Part shown: piece after piece, positions 9,755 through 18,897 of the stretch | How the letters are laid out: the number at the start of each line of letters is the position of its first letter | How positions within the stretch are numbered: position 1 is the stretch's first letter | Source of the DNA: Flavipsychrobacter sp. | Lineage (GTDB): Bacteria > Bacteroidota > Bacteroidia > Chitinophagales > Chitinophagaceae | Assembly: GCA_017849575.1 (NCBI GenBank) | Contig: JAFIGV010000025.1 | Location: forward strand, 60,419-124,418 | Length of the DNA stretch: 64,000 nucleotides | Direction: 5' to 3' | Translations under genes and position numbers: made by a program | Notes under the pieces: model-generated | Told to the model about the DNA's origin: nothing | Seen by the model: only the letters and a program-made list of their open reading frames with translations | Databases searched by the model: none

Positions 9755-10570
9755 CTAACGACCTTTAGCGGCCAGCCTTCTTAACTCATTGCGGATTTCG
9801 TACACCGACTGACTGATTTGCTGTAGGGACTGCTCACCTGCGGGAATGGTATCGGATATATAATTTACAAACTGCCACACTTCCAGCACGTCGGCAACAT
9901 TCACCTCATAAGGTTCGTAACTGGCGTTAAGCGATGCTAAGAGCAGACTTCTGCGCTCTTTAATCCGGCTGGTTACCAGTTTGAATACAATGCCTTCATG
10001 ACGCGTCACCACTATACAGGGAGTCTCTGGCTTAAGACTATTCCAGTCATCCACATAGTTCCCGATGACCAGGCAATTTTCAGGTATAGGATACATGGAG
10101 TCTCCCGTTGTAGAAAACATCCTGAACTTTCTGTCGCGCGGCAACTGAGGCATAGTAAAAGTGGGCAACTGACTGATAAACTCCGGATCCGAAAAACCGG
10201 CAAGGTATCCGGCCCGGGCTTTTACAGGCACGTACTCAATATTTTCAACATTATTGCGATCAACTGTGGTGGCCAGTACTTTCATGTTTCTGCCAGAGAC
10301 AAAATCATTACTCGCGGACTGCAATTCTGTAAGTCTTGACTCAGAAACTGCAGAAAGATCGGTGCGCAGCAAGGTGTCAATACCGATTTTAAAGTAATCG
10401 GAAAATCGAAACAGATCCTCAACGGTGGGATTAACAGTTTGTCCGTTTTCATGAGCGTTAAGCTTTGAGCGGGTAATACCGAGCTCCTTACCCAATTGCT
10501 CCTGATTCAGCTCCAAGCGTGACCTTAAAAATTTGATATTCGATGCCCAAAAACAAGAAAGCTCTGACAC
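9755..10570 (-). CDS. XRE-family regulator with LexA-like S24 autopeptidase domain
   Basis: Transcriptional regulator of 271 aa. Residues ~8-65 form a Cro/C1-type helix-turn-helix (LNQEQLGKELGITRSKLNAHENG). Residues ~110-240 form an S24 domain with an Ala120-Gly121 scissile site (KARAGYLAG), nucleophile Ser158 in TTGDSM and general base Lys197 in IVFKLV. The C-terminal ~30 residues look helical. Family knowledge suggests self-cleavage as the inducing step, but the trigger is unknown. The start is a GTG at 10570. It follows prmA on the same strand after 51 bp. Similar proteins are common chromosomal genes in Bacteroidota, and nothing phage-like surrounds it. Confidence 0.88.
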   Translation of the reverse strand: MSELSCFWASNIKFLRSRLELNQEQLGKELGITRSKLNAHENGQTVNPTVEDLFRFSDYFKIGIDTLLRTDLSAVSESRLTELQSASNDFVSGRNMKVLATTVDRNNVENIEYVPVKARAGYLAGFSDPEFISQLPTFTMPQLPRDRKFRMFSTTGDSMYPIPENCLVIGNYVDDWNSLKPETPCIVVTRHEGIVFKLVTSRIKERRSLLLASLNASYEPYEVNVADVLEVWQFVNYISDTIPAGEQSLQQISQSVYEIRNELRRLAAKGR

Positions 10571-10621
10571 TATTAATTACAATTTAGAACAACTAATAAT
10601 GGCAAAGTACACTATTTGTCT

Positions 10622-11437
10622 TCATTTTTCAAAACTAAGTGCTATCCAGTTATCCTCATTGTACTTCCTTATAAATCTAAACCCCTGCTGTAGGGCGGCC
10701 GATTTGACAATTTCTTCATCGCTGAACAAAAGACCGCTGAGCAGTAGTGTGCCACCGTTCAGCAGTTTGTCGTACATCAGACTCATATACTGCAACAAAA
10801 TGTGGCGGTTAATATTGGCCAGTATCAGGTCAAAATTATCTTCCTGAACAACCTCGAGCGAGCCAAGCCGGAACTCCAGCGACCTGCACGCGTTTCTCGC
10901 AGCATTCTCGGTGGAGTTTTCAATACACCACTCGTCATTGTCAACGGCCAGCACAGAGGCGGCTCCTAACTGTTCCGCAAGGATTGCAAGTATGCCCGTA
11001 CCTGTTCCAAAGTCGAGAACTCTTTTTTCCTTACAGTCCAGATCTTTCATGGCCCTCATCATACTACGAGTGGTCTGATGGTGCCCGGTGCCAAAAGACA
11101 TTTTCGGAGTAATGACGATTTCATACGGAGTCTCTACAGGAAGGTGATGAAAATCTGCGCGAATAGTGCAAAAATGTTCCAGAACTACCGGCTGAAAATG
11201 TTCTTCCCACTGTCTGTTCCAGTTTTCGCGCGCTACTTGCCTCGAATTCCATTCTATTTTCCAGGTTGCTAAGATTTCGGCGAGGCGGTTTACGTCAAAA
11301 TCGCTTTCGGTGGTGTAAGCAATCAGACAATCCTTACGTTCTTCAAATCCATCATAGTTCATTTCAGAAAGAAGAGCAATCAGCATTTCCTGCCGGGCTT
11401 GGTCTTTGGTGAAAATGGTCACTTCCCTATAGTCCAT
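10622..11437 (-). CDS. prmA: Ribosomal protein L11 methyltransferase
   Basis: SAM-dependent methyltransferase of 271 aa that methylates ribosomal protein L11. The N-terminal substrate-binding half leads into FGTGHHQTTRSMM and the SAM motif VLDFGTGTGILAILAEQLG, followed by AVDNDEW and ILANINRHIL (post-I motif). The start is set at ATG 11437 (MDYREVTIF). An upstream in-frame ATG would translate through the terminator hairpin of the preceding gene and has no family match. It is probably co-transcribed with the XRE/S24 regulator downstream. Confidence 0.92.
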   Translation of the reverse strand: MDYREVTIFTKDQARQEMLIALLSEMNYDGFEERKDCLIAYTTESDFDVNRLAEILATWKIEWNSRQVARENWNRQWEEHFQPVVLEHFCTIRADFHHLPVETPYEIVITPKMSFGTGHHQTTRSMMRAMKDLDCKEKRVLDFGTGTGILAILAEQLGAASVLAVDNDEWCIENSTENAARNACRSLEFRLGSLEVVQEDNFDLILANINRHILLQYMSLMYDKLLNGGTLLLSGLLFSDEEIVKSAALQQGFRFIRKYNEDNWIALSFEK

Positions 11438-11450
11438 TCTAAAGTACTTG

Positions 11451-11488
11451 TAATAAAAAAAGAAAGGCTGCAACGGGTGCAGCCTTTC
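11451..11488 (-). terminator. Rho-independent terminator of the 11505-14198 gene
   Basis: Perfect 11-bp inverted repeat GAAAGGCTGCA / TGCAGCCTTTC (11462-11472 and 11478-11488) with a 5-nt loop. On the minus strand it is followed by a run of seven T, then ATTA. It lies 16 bp past the stop of the T9SS gene and just before the prmA start. Confidence 0.9.
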
Positions 11489-11504
11489 CATATGGTCGGC
11501 AAAT

Positions 11505-14198
11505 TTATCGTATCAAAGTGACATTTCCTGTTTTGGTGAATGGCTTACCGGAAGCCGTTGTTGCTTCGATCATGTACACATACACACCCATAGGTTGTGG
11601 CTGGCCATTCAGTCTGCCATCCCAGCCTTCGTCAATGTTGCTGGTTTCAAACACCTGAGCACCCCAGCGGTTGTACACCCTAAAGCTCTTCAGCGTTGCA
11701 AAGCCGCGTCTTACCACCTTCAGCACATCATTAGGCGCAGAACCCGGACTAAAGGCATTGGGCATGTCGAGCAGAGACTCAGCCTTTACAATCACATCAA
11801 TCGTATCTGTCAGCGAACATCCCGCTTCCGTAGTGGCGCGAACCGCATACTTGGTGCTTACTTCCGGAGAGGCTACTGGGTTTGCGATCGAAGTAGCATT
11901 AACGCCAGCCGGACCGGTAAGACCCACAGGCGGAGACCATTGGTAATACAAGGCATTGCCACCCGGATTCATCTGATATTGTTCACCAGGATAAATCTCT
12001 ACCGAATCTGGCAGTGTCACCACCGCATCAGAATGTACAGTGATGGTTGAATAAACAGTGTCCTTACAACCATACTGATCAAATACAACCGTGCGATAGT
12101 CCACATCCGTAACCGGATAAGAAACCGGAGATGACGCCGTAGAATCGGTCAGGAAGATGCCCGGAGTCCAATCGTAGAGTACACCACCCGTGATGCGCAT
12201 AGGTACGCTGCTATTAGGACAAACCGCTGTATCCACAGGACTTAGTGCTGCGAAGTTACCTTGATGTACAATGATCTTCAGTGAATCGTGACCGGAACAA
12301 CCTGCAGGTGTAGTCACCTTCACAAACAAACCTGCACTTTGCTGACCTGTAAAGATCACATGCGGATCTGTAGTGCTGGACAGGCCTGGATTTGGCGCCC
12401 ATTGGTAGGTATATTTATTATACCAGCTTGGCGTGACCTTGACATCTATCGGGAATGCATCCCACTGACATTTGGCTGTATCAGGTCCCAGACTTACTGA
12501 AGGTACCGGTTGTACATCTACAGTCACCGACTTAACAATGTTGGGACAGGTCGGATAGCTGGCTGTAACAGTATAGGTTCTCGTTGTATCAGTTGTAATG
12601 AAAGGATTGACCAGTGTGGTATCCGAAATGCCTATGGAAGGCGTCCACGAATAATTAAACTTAGGATGGCCGGTTGCGCCGATCTGGAAGCCAATGCCCT
12701 GGCAGATTGAGGTATCGAACAATGCGAAGTCGTTCGGCAAAGTCTCAATAGTAATGCTATCTACTTTCTGACAGAAACCAGAATCAACAGTAAGCACATA
12801 CGTTGTGATACCCAATGTAGCAGCAGTGGGAGTAAACGTAGGCGCCAGCGTGTTCGGATTGCTCAGACCTGCATTAGGCGACCAGTTGAAAATATAATTA
12901 CCCGTTGCTGGGGAAACCCACGAAGTAAGATTAACCGGTGTACCGATACAGGTTACGAAACTATCGCCTGCATCCATCGTGAAGTTACTTTCAATAAACT
13001 CTATCGTATCCTGTCTGTAACAGTTATTGGAATCTGTCACCCGAACAGTGTATTTCGGGTTACCATTTGTAGTTGAAATTGGATTGGTACAATCATAACA
13101 GCTCAGTCCGGGACCTGTCCATGATATGGTCAGCGGTGGAATACCGCCACCAATTGTGGTATTGAGCTGAACCGGAGTTCCACCTTTGTAACAAACTGTG
13201 TCTGAGGTAAGCTGAAGCGTGATATCAGCTACGAGGTTTGTCTGCAGCGTGTCAGCACATCCCACACCTGCGAATGGAGTCAGCACTACATAAAAGAAGG
13301 AAGCAGGATTAGGAGGCGTAATACCATTTACGATCTGACCCGTTGCTACCGGCGTCCAGTTGGCCGTGTACCACTGGTAGGTCAGGTAACCCGGAGGCGC
13401 GGCCAAAGTAAGTCCATTGCCACTCAGCGCACAGGCAGCAATTACCGCGTTGTAGGTTCCGCAGCTCACTACGTCGAAATAACCATAACCAAAGTGTCCG
13501 CTCAGCGCACAGTCGTAGTTCTCTACATCAAGAATTATCGTCTTTCCCGATTGTCCTGAAAGGTTGATGGAACCCGACTGCCAGGGCAGATAATATACTC
13601 CTGAGCCTACGGAAGACTGAATAACACCGAGACCAGGTGTTCCTGACACGTAGAGCCTGTCAGAGCAAGGCACCAGATTTCCTGTTACAGAGTCGTACGC
13701 CTTGATCAAAAACTTCGGCTGATCCTGGGGTTGGTGCCCAGGATCCTGGAAAACCACTGCATACTTGTAAGTAAAGGAATAGTTGTTGGCATTGTTGGGA
13801 ACGTGGATGTAATAACGAACACGTTCGGTTTGAGCACCCACCTGATCGTTACCGAGCTTCAGTGAATAAGTACCCCCGCCCGGAGCTACCACAGGGAAGC
13901 CTCCGTACAGATCGACAGCAGAACCTGTCATCAACTCATGCCGACCAGCTACGGGCGGGCCCACGGGACCCCAGTTCGCATTGGTGCCCGGATACGTTCC
14001 CGTATAGCAGTACCATAGCTGAAAAGTACCCGTCTCAAAATCAATGTTTGGTGGACAAGGAATCGGTTGCGCCTTCAGCGAAATGCTGCCCGTAAGCAAC
14101 AAGACAAGGAGGGCACATACCTTGGTTGTTAATGCGCCCATCTTCTGCGCAAGATTAACGGTATGTTGGTTTTTGTTCATAAACCTGGTTTTCTTCAT
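11505..14198 (-). CDS. Large secreted PKD-like repeat protein with T9SS type B (gliding-associated) C-terminal domain
   Basis: Predicted surface protein of 897 aa. A signal peptide with a long n-region ends near ISLKAQ. An N-terminal beta-rich domain (CPPNIDFETGTFQLW onward, about 220 aa) is followed by several Ig/PKD-like modules rich in Thr, Pro and Cys pairs. The C-terminus (MPNAFSPGSAPND, then VYNRWGAQVFETSN, GWDGRLNG, PMGVYVY, ending GNVTLIR) is the type B sorting domain used by the type IX system. The role is probably adhesive or structural. The neighbour 14431-17091 is a full-length paralogue with long identical stretches, so this is a tandem duplication. Both have their own terminators. 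Confidence 0.88.
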   Translation of the reverse strand: MKKTRFMNKNQHTVNLAQKMGALTTKVCALLVLLLTGSISLKAQPIPCPPNIDFETGTFQLWYCYTGTYPGTNANWGPVGPPVAGRHELMTGSAVDLYGGFPVVAPGGGTYSLKLGNDQVGAQTERVRYYIHVPNNANNYSFTYKYAVVFQDPGHQPQDQPKFLIKAYDSVTGNLVPCSDRLYVSGTPGLGVIQSSVGSGVYYLPWQSGSINLSGQSGKTIILDVENYDCALSGHFGYGYFDVVSCGTYNAVIAACALSGNGLTLAAPPGYLTYQWYTANWTPVATGQIVNGITPPNPASFFYVVLTPFAGVGCADTLQTNLVADITLQLTSDTVCYKGGTPVQLNTTIGGGIPPLTISWTGPGLSCYDCTNPISTTNGNPKYTVRVTDSNNCYRQDTIEFIESNFTMDAGDSFVTCIGTPVNLTSWVSPATGNYIFNWSPNAGLSNPNTLAPTFTPTAATLGITTYVLTVDSGFCQKVDSITIETLPNDFALFDTSICQGIGFQIGATGHPKFNYSWTPSIGISDTTLVNPFITTDTTRTYTVTASYPTCPNIVKSVTVDVQPVPSVSLGPDTAKCQWDAFPIDVKVTPSWYNKYTYQWAPNPGLSSTTDPHVIFTGQQSAGLFVKVTTPAGCSGHDSLKIIVHQGNFAALSPVDTAVCPNSSVPMRITGGVLYDWTPGIFLTDSTASSPVSYPVTDVDYRTVVFDQYGCKDTVYSTITVHSDAVVTLPDSVEIYPGEQYQMNPGGNALYYQWSPPVGLTGPAGVNATSIANPVASPEVSTKYAVRATTEAGCSLTDTIDVIVKAESLLDMPNAFSPGSAPNDVLKVVRRGFATLKSFRVYNRWGAQVFETSNIDEGWDGRLNGQPQPMGVYVYMIEATTASGKPFTKTGNVTLIR

Positions 14199-14211
14199 TT
14201 TACTGCGGAAA

Positions 14212-14219
14212 CAAATTTA
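14212..14219 (-). promoter_or_regulatory. Putative -7 box TAAATTTG before the 11505-14198 gene
   Basis: On the minus strand TAAATTTG matches TAnnTTTG and ends 13 nt before the ATG. The surroundings are A/T-rich. No -33 TTTG is evident at standard distance, so this is a candidate only. Confidence 0.4.
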
Positions 14220-14370
14220 TTAAAAATAAGCACTTCTTTAAGAAAATGAAGCGAATCGATTATTAATCTCCTGCTTCACACTCTGATAGCCATAGAGGTG
14301 CTTTCGTCAATATAAGACTTCAATTTGTAAACTTTGGTTTGCTTCTTATAAGATTTTTTCAGCGCGCCCT

Positions 14371-14410
14371 AAAAAAACAGCGGACGAGGGCAATTGCTCC
14401 GTCCGCTGTT
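14371..14410 (-). terminator. Rho-independent terminator of the 14431-17091 gene
   Basis: Inverted repeat AACAGCGGAC / GTCCGCTGTT (14376-14385 and 14401-14410). The stem can continue inward by GAG/CTC across one bulged base. On the minus strand it is followed by TTTTTTT. It lies 20 bp past the stop of the upstream paralogue. Confidence 0.88.
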
Positions 14411-14430
14411 CCTGAATTTACCTGCCAGAC

Positions 14431-17091
14431 CTACCGGATAAGGGTTACATTTCCACTTTTTCTAAAGACACGCTTACCATTGGCTTGTGTCGCTTCTATG
14501 ACGTAAACATACACACCCATAGGCTGCAACTTTCCGTTCAGTCTGCCATCCCATCCTTCGTCTATATTACTCGTTTCGAACACCTGGCCACCCCAGCGGT
14601 TGTATATCTTGAAGCTCTTAAGGTAAGCCGTACCACGACGAACGATTTTCAGAACATCATTTACTCCTGCCCCCGGGCTAAACGCATTGGGTACATCCAG
14701 AAGTGATTCTGCTTTTACAATCACATCTATCGTGTCCGTCACGGTGCAGCCGCCTTCGGTGGTGGCCCGTAATGCATATTGGGTGCTCACCTCGGGCGAG
14801 GCCACAGGGTTAGCAATCGAAGTGGCGTTAACACCCGCCGGACCGAAAAGACCTACCGGCGGAGACCATTGGAAATACAAGGCGTTACCATCGGGGTTCA
14901 ATTGATACTGTTCGCCAGGATAAATCTCCACCGAATCGGGCAGTGTTACTACTGCATCAGAATGCACCGTGATAGAAGAGAAAACCGTATCCTTACACCC
15001 ATACACATCAAGGACCACCACACGATAATTCACATCGGTAACCGGGTAAGAAACCGGAGCAGAGGACGTCGAGTCTGTCAAAAAGATGCCGGGCGTCCAG
15101 TCATAGAGCACACCACCCGTGATATGCATGGGTACACCGCTGTTCGGACATACCGCTGTATCCGGGGGGCTCAGAGTTGCGAAGTTGCCCTGATGCACAA
15201 TAATCTTCAGTGAATCCTGACCGGAACAACCTGCAGGGGTAGTCACCTTTACAAACAGACCCGTGTTCTGCTGACCGGTAAAGATCACATGCGGATCTGT
15301 GTTGCTGGACAAGTCCGGATTCGGGGCCCATTGGTAAGTATATTGGCTATACCAGTTCGGCATCACGTTCACATTGATCGGCAAGGCATCCCACTGGCAT
15401 TTGGCAGTATCAGGGCCCAGGTTGACCGACGGCACGGGCTGCACATCTATCGTCACCGATTTAACAATATTCGGGCAGGTCGGGTAACTTGCTGTAACCG
15501 TATATGTTCTGGTGGTGTCGGTGGTAATAAAAGGGTTAATAATGGTCGTATCTGATATGCCGATGGAGGGAGTCCACGAATAGCTGAAATCCGGATGACC
15601 TGTTGCGCCTATCTGAAATCCTATACCCTGACAAATCGAAGTATCGAACAAAGAAAAATCGTTGGGCAGTGTAGTGATCTGTATAGTGTCAGTCTTTCTG
15701 CAATACCCTGAGTCCACGGTAAGTACGTAGGTGCCCATACCCAAAGTTGTTGCGGACGGGGTAAAAGTCGGGGCGATGACATTTGGGTTACTCAGCCCGG
15801 CACCGGGTGTCCATTTTACGGAATAGTTGCCTGTAGCCGGTGTGATACTTGCATTGATATTTACAGGCGTGCCGATACAGGTGGTAAAGGTGTCGCCGGC
15901 GTCAATGGTAAAGTTGCTTTCAAAAAACGAAATCGTGTCCTGACGAAAGCAATTATTGGAGTCTGAAACCTTAACGGTATAAGTAGCATTACCTGTGGCA
16001 GTAGAAATCGGGTCGGTACAATCATAGCAATTAAGTCCTGGGCCGGTCCATTGTATCGTCAGCGGGGCAATACCTCCTCCGATATTTGCATTGATCTGTA
16101 TCGGCGTTCCACCCTTGTAGCACACAGTATCGGAAGTAAGTTGCAAGGTTATGTCCGACACAAGATTCGTCTGAAGCGTATCGACGCAGCCCGCGCCGGT
16201 ATAAGGTGTCACCACTACGTAGAAAACGGAAGGTGTGGCCGGTGGCGTAACACAGGGAACGATTTGCCCGCTGGCAACCGGAGTCCAGTTTGCGGTGTAC
16301 CATTGATAGCCGAGGTATCCGGGGGGCGCAGCCAGCGTGAGTCCGCAGCCGCTTAATGCGCATTGCGCAACCACAGCATTGTAGGTGCCGCAGCTTACAA
16401 TGTCGAAATATCCCTGCCCCATATGCGCGCCGAGTGCGCAATCATAATTCTCTACGTCAATGACTATCGTTTTACCCGCCTGACCCGACAAATTGATCGA
16501 ACCCGTTGACCAGGGCAGAAAGGTGACCAAAGCTCCTCCTGGCCCTGTAAGCAGCGAGGTATCAAAACCGGGTATAGGCTGCGAAGTACTCCCTACATAA
16601 TTTCGGCTGGTACAGGGAATGGTATCGAGCGTTACAGAGTCGTAGGCTTTTATAGAAAAACGAGGCTGCTCGGTAGAATCATGACCTTGCGGATTTTCCA
16701 GCACAATGGCAAACTTGTAGATAAAGCTATAGTTGTTAGCATTGTTGGGAACATGGATAAAATAGCGGATACGCTCACAGTTGAAACCGGACAAATCGTC
16801 GCCGAGCTTTACGGAGTAGGAGCCTCCCCCGGGCGCTACTTCCGGAAATCCTCCCCAAAGATTGGTTGAGGTGCCGGAGGTGATGGTATGCCTGCCCGCC
16901 ACTGGTGGTGCTGCGCCCTGCCATACAGCCGTGTAGGTATTCATGGTGGATTGCGAATTTCCTATAAACGTAGTCCAGAGTTGAAATGTGCCCGTTTCAA
17001 AGTCTATATTCGGTGGGCAGGGAATGGGCTGAGCCAGAGAAATGTTGCAAAATGCCAGAGTAAAGGCAATGAAGGATGTGATCCTCTTCAT
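14431..17091 (-). CDS. Large secreted PKD-like repeat protein with T9SS type B domain (paralogue of 11505-14198)
   Basis: 886 aa. The start is chosen at ATG 17091 (MKRITSFIAFTLAF...SLAQ), which begins a clean signal peptide. The frame opens 36 codons earlier without a signal-like sequence. Domain order equals that of the downstream neighbour: N-terminal domain from CPPNIDFETGTFQLW, Ig/PKD-like modules, and a type B sorting domain (VPNAFSPGAGVND, IYNRWGGQVFETS, GNVTLIR). Many blocks are word-for-word shared, such as SLFDTSICQGIGFQIGATGH, while the N-terminal third differs more. It is probably exported by the type IX system to the cell surface. bshA lies 104 bp upstream on the same strand. Confidence 0.88.
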   Translation of the reverse strand: MKRITSFIAFTLAFCNISLAQPIPCPPNIDFETGTFQLWTTFIGNSQSTMNTYTAVWQGAAPPVAGRHTITSGTSTNLWGGFPEVAPGGGSYSVKLGDDLSGFNCERIRYFIHVPNNANNYSFIYKFAIVLENPQGHDSTEQPRFSIKAYDSVTLDTIPCTSRNYVGSTSQPIPGFDTSLLTGPGGALVTFLPWSTGSINLSGQAGKTIVIDVENYDCALGAHMGQGYFDIVSCGTYNAVVAQCALSGCGLTLAAPPGYLGYQWYTANWTPVASGQIVPCVTPPATPSVFYVVVTPYTGAGCVDTLQTNLVSDITLQLTSDTVCYKGGTPIQINANIGGGIAPLTIQWTGPGLNCYDCTDPISTATGNATYTVKVSDSNNCFRQDTISFFESNFTIDAGDTFTTCIGTPVNINASITPATGNYSVKWTPGAGLSNPNVIAPTFTPSATTLGMGTYVLTVDSGYCRKTDTIQITTLPNDFSLFDTSICQGIGFQIGATGHPDFSYSWTPSIGISDTTIINPFITTDTTRTYTVTASYPTCPNIVKSVTIDVQPVPSVNLGPDTAKCQWDALPINVNVMPNWYSQYTYQWAPNPDLSSNTDPHVIFTGQQNTGLFVKVTTPAGCSGQDSLKIIVHQGNFATLSPPDTAVCPNSGVPMHITGGVLYDWTPGIFLTDSTSSAPVSYPVTDVNYRVVVLDVYGCKDTVFSSITVHSDAVVTLPDSVEIYPGEQYQLNPDGNALYFQWSPPVGLFGPAGVNATSIANPVASPEVSTQYALRATTEGGCTVTDTIDVIVKAESLLDVPNAFSPGAGVNDVLKIVRRGTAYLKSFKIYNRWGGQVFETSNIDEGWDGRLNGKLQPMGVYVYVIEATQANGKRVFRKSGNVTLIR

Positions 17092-17195
17092 ACAAAGAGA
17101 TTTATACGGTGAAATAATCTGGCGGCAGCTATCCGGCATTGCAACCGCCTTCCGCGTATAAAGACTTTCTACCTTGTCAATCGGTTGGTAAAAAT

Positions 17196-18356
17196 TCAAC
17201 TTTGTTTAACAACTCCGCTCGCGGGTGTCTTCATGTAGCGATTCATCACTTCCTCATAAAGCTGTTCATATAAGGGTATAATACGTGATCGTTCGAAACT
17301 CTTCGCATGTTCCAGTGCGCGGTGTTTAAAACCTGTTAGTGTATCGTCTTCTTTAAGGATGTAAATGGCATTTTCTGCCATGCCCTCAATGTCCCCCACA
17401 TCATTGAGAAAACCCGTTACGGATTGCACGTTGATCTCCGGCAATCCTCCCACATTGGTCGAGATGACCGGAACCCCGCAGGCCATAGCTTCGAGTGCAG
17501 AAAGGCCAAAGCTTTCATACTGCGAAGGCAACAAAAACAGATCGGTAATACTGAGTATCTCATCCATCTGTTCCTGCTTTCCTAAAAAGCGGATATCGTT
17601 GCATACACCGAGGCAACGGCAAAGTTCTTCGGCATTCTGACGTTCGGGCCCGTCACCGATCATCAGCAGTTTGGAGGGTACTGCGGCATGCACTTTTTCA
17701 AAAACCCGGATCACATCTTCCACCCTTTTCACCTTTCGAAAGTTTGAGACATGCGCAAGAATCCTTTCTCCATTCGGCGCCAGCATCTTCTTGAAATGCT
17801 CTTTATCGCTGTGCCGGAATTTTTCAGTATCTACAAAATTTGGAATGACCTGAATATCCTTCTCGATACGAAAATGCTTGTAGGTTTCTTCCTTCAGATT
17901 TTGAGACACAGCGGTTATAGCATCCGACTCGTTGATGGAAAAAGTAACCACGGGCGCATAGGTAGGATCTTTACCAACAAGGGTAATATCCGTGCCATGC
18001 AAGGTGGTGATAAATGGGATGTCCCTTCCTTCTTTCATGAGGATCTGCTTGGCGAAATAAGCGGCAGATGCATGGGGAATGGCATAATGTACATGCAGCA
18101 GATCAAGATTGTTATTGGTGATCACATGAACGAGGCTACTCGTAAGCGCGGTTTCGTAAGGAGGGAAATCAAAAAGCGGATAGTTCTGAACCACCACTTC
18201 GTGATAGTAAATATTGGGATGGAAATTAAGCCGTACAGGCTGCTGATAACTGATAAAGTGAACTTCGTGCCCCTTTGCCGAAAGCGCCATGCCCAGTTCG
18301 GTGGCCAGCACACCGCTGCCGCCGAAGGTGGGATAGCACACAATTCCGATTTTCAT
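17196..18356 (-). CDS. bshA: N-acetyl-alpha-D-glucosaminyl L-malate synthase BshA
   Basis: GT4-family glycosyltransferase (386 aa) that joins UDP-GlcNAc to L-malate in the first step of bacillithiol synthesis. The N-terminus MKIGIVCYPTFGGSGVLATE is the BshA hallmark. HGTDITLVG and the retaining-GT4 motif ESFGLSALEAMACGVPVI near residues 280-300 follow. The start is ATG 18356; the upstream in-frame ATG adds seven unmatched residues. bshB and bshC are not in the window. The next genes upstream on this strand are a cytochrome c and ahpC/ahpD, fitting a thiol-redox neighbourhood. Confidence 0.93.
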   Translation of the reverse strand: MKIGIVCYPTFGGSGVLATELGMALSAKGHEVHFISYQQPVRLNFHPNIYYHEVVVQNYPLFDFPPYETALTSSLVHVITNNNLDLLHVHYAIPHASAAYFAKQILMKEGRDIPFITTLHGTDITLVGKDPTYAPVVTFSINESDAITAVSQNLKEETYKHFRIEKDIQVIPNFVDTEKFRHSDKEHFKKMLAPNGERILAHVSNFRKVKRVEDVIRVFEKVHAAVPSKLLMIGDGPERQNAEELCRCLGVCNDIRFLGKQEQMDEILSITDLFLLPSQYESFGLSALEAMACGVPVISTNVGGLPEINVQSVTGFLNDVGDIEGMAENAIYILKEDDTLTGFKHRALEHAKSFERSRIIPLYEQLYEEVMNRYMKTPASGVVKQS

Positions 18357-18447
18357 AAACGAACCAATTGTGTGCAAATATCAGCTAAGCTGCGCAAGCC
18401 GCCGAAATAGAGGGATAAACTTTTGCAATAAACTTTTTGCCCGAATG

Positions 18448-18789
18448 CTATGAAAGCTTTGCCTTCGAAAGCAGATAAGCACGAACCAATGCACCTTGCT
18501 CGTCACTGAGATTCGATTTTCTGAACATAGAAGGCAGCACTTTCTCAAGCTTCTCCACAGTTCTGGTGGCCGGATCTTTCAGACCATGGCATTTATTACA
18601 CTTGCTCTCAAAGATGGTCTTTCCCTCAGCTAACTGATCGTCGGAAAAATTCTTTTTTATTTCCGCCACCTTGTCTGACGAGGACATCTCACTGCCTGAT
18701 GTAGCAGTAGCCGCCGAACGCGAGGATGAGCAATTTGCAGCAAAAACCGAAATAGCTGCCATAGCGAAAAGATAGACTAGCTTCTTCAT
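18448..18789 (-). CDS. Small lipoprotein c-type cytochrome
   Basis: 113 aa from ATG 18789; two earlier Met codons add only MYM. A hydrophobic signal ending in AANC puts a lipidated Cys at position 20. A Ser/Ala/Thr-rich linker follows, then a single haem-binding motif CNKCH (Cys64, Cys67, His68), with Met88 in LPSMF as possible sixth ligand. It is probably a monohaem electron carrier tethered in the periplasm. The electron donor and acceptor are unknown. Haem attachment would need a cytochrome c maturation system, not seen here. Confidence 0.82.
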   Translation of the reverse strand: MKKLVYLFAMAAISVFAANCSSSRSAATATSGSEMSSSDKVAEIKKNFSDDQLAEGKTIFESKCNKCHGLKDPATRTVEKLEKVLPSMFRKSNLSDEQGALVRAYLLSKAKLS

Positions 18790-18860
18790 CATGTACATTT
18801 CTTGTTCGTAAAAATAGTGTTAGTTTTTCCTAAAGCAAATATGCAACAAGCTGAATCCGT

Positions 18861-18889
18861 AAAAATTAGCTCCCGGCCCGGCGGGAGCT
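18861..18889 (-). terminator. Terminator after ahpD
   Basis: Perfect 8-bp G+C-rich stem AGCTCCCG / CGGGAGCT (18868-18875 and 18882-18889) with loop GCCCGG. On the minus strand it is followed by AATTTTTACG. It lies 9 bp past the stop of the AhpD-like gene. Confidence 0.75.
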
Positions 18890-18897
18890 CTCAATTC

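Noticed and set aside
9755..10570. Prophage repressor indicating a phage region
   Set aside because: All neighbours are ordinary chromosomal genes (prmA, M23 peptidase), with no integrase, terminase or structural genes.
11437..11491. PrmA start at 11491
   Set aside because: This would translate the terminator hairpin of the preceding gene; the family N-terminus begins at MDYREVTIF.
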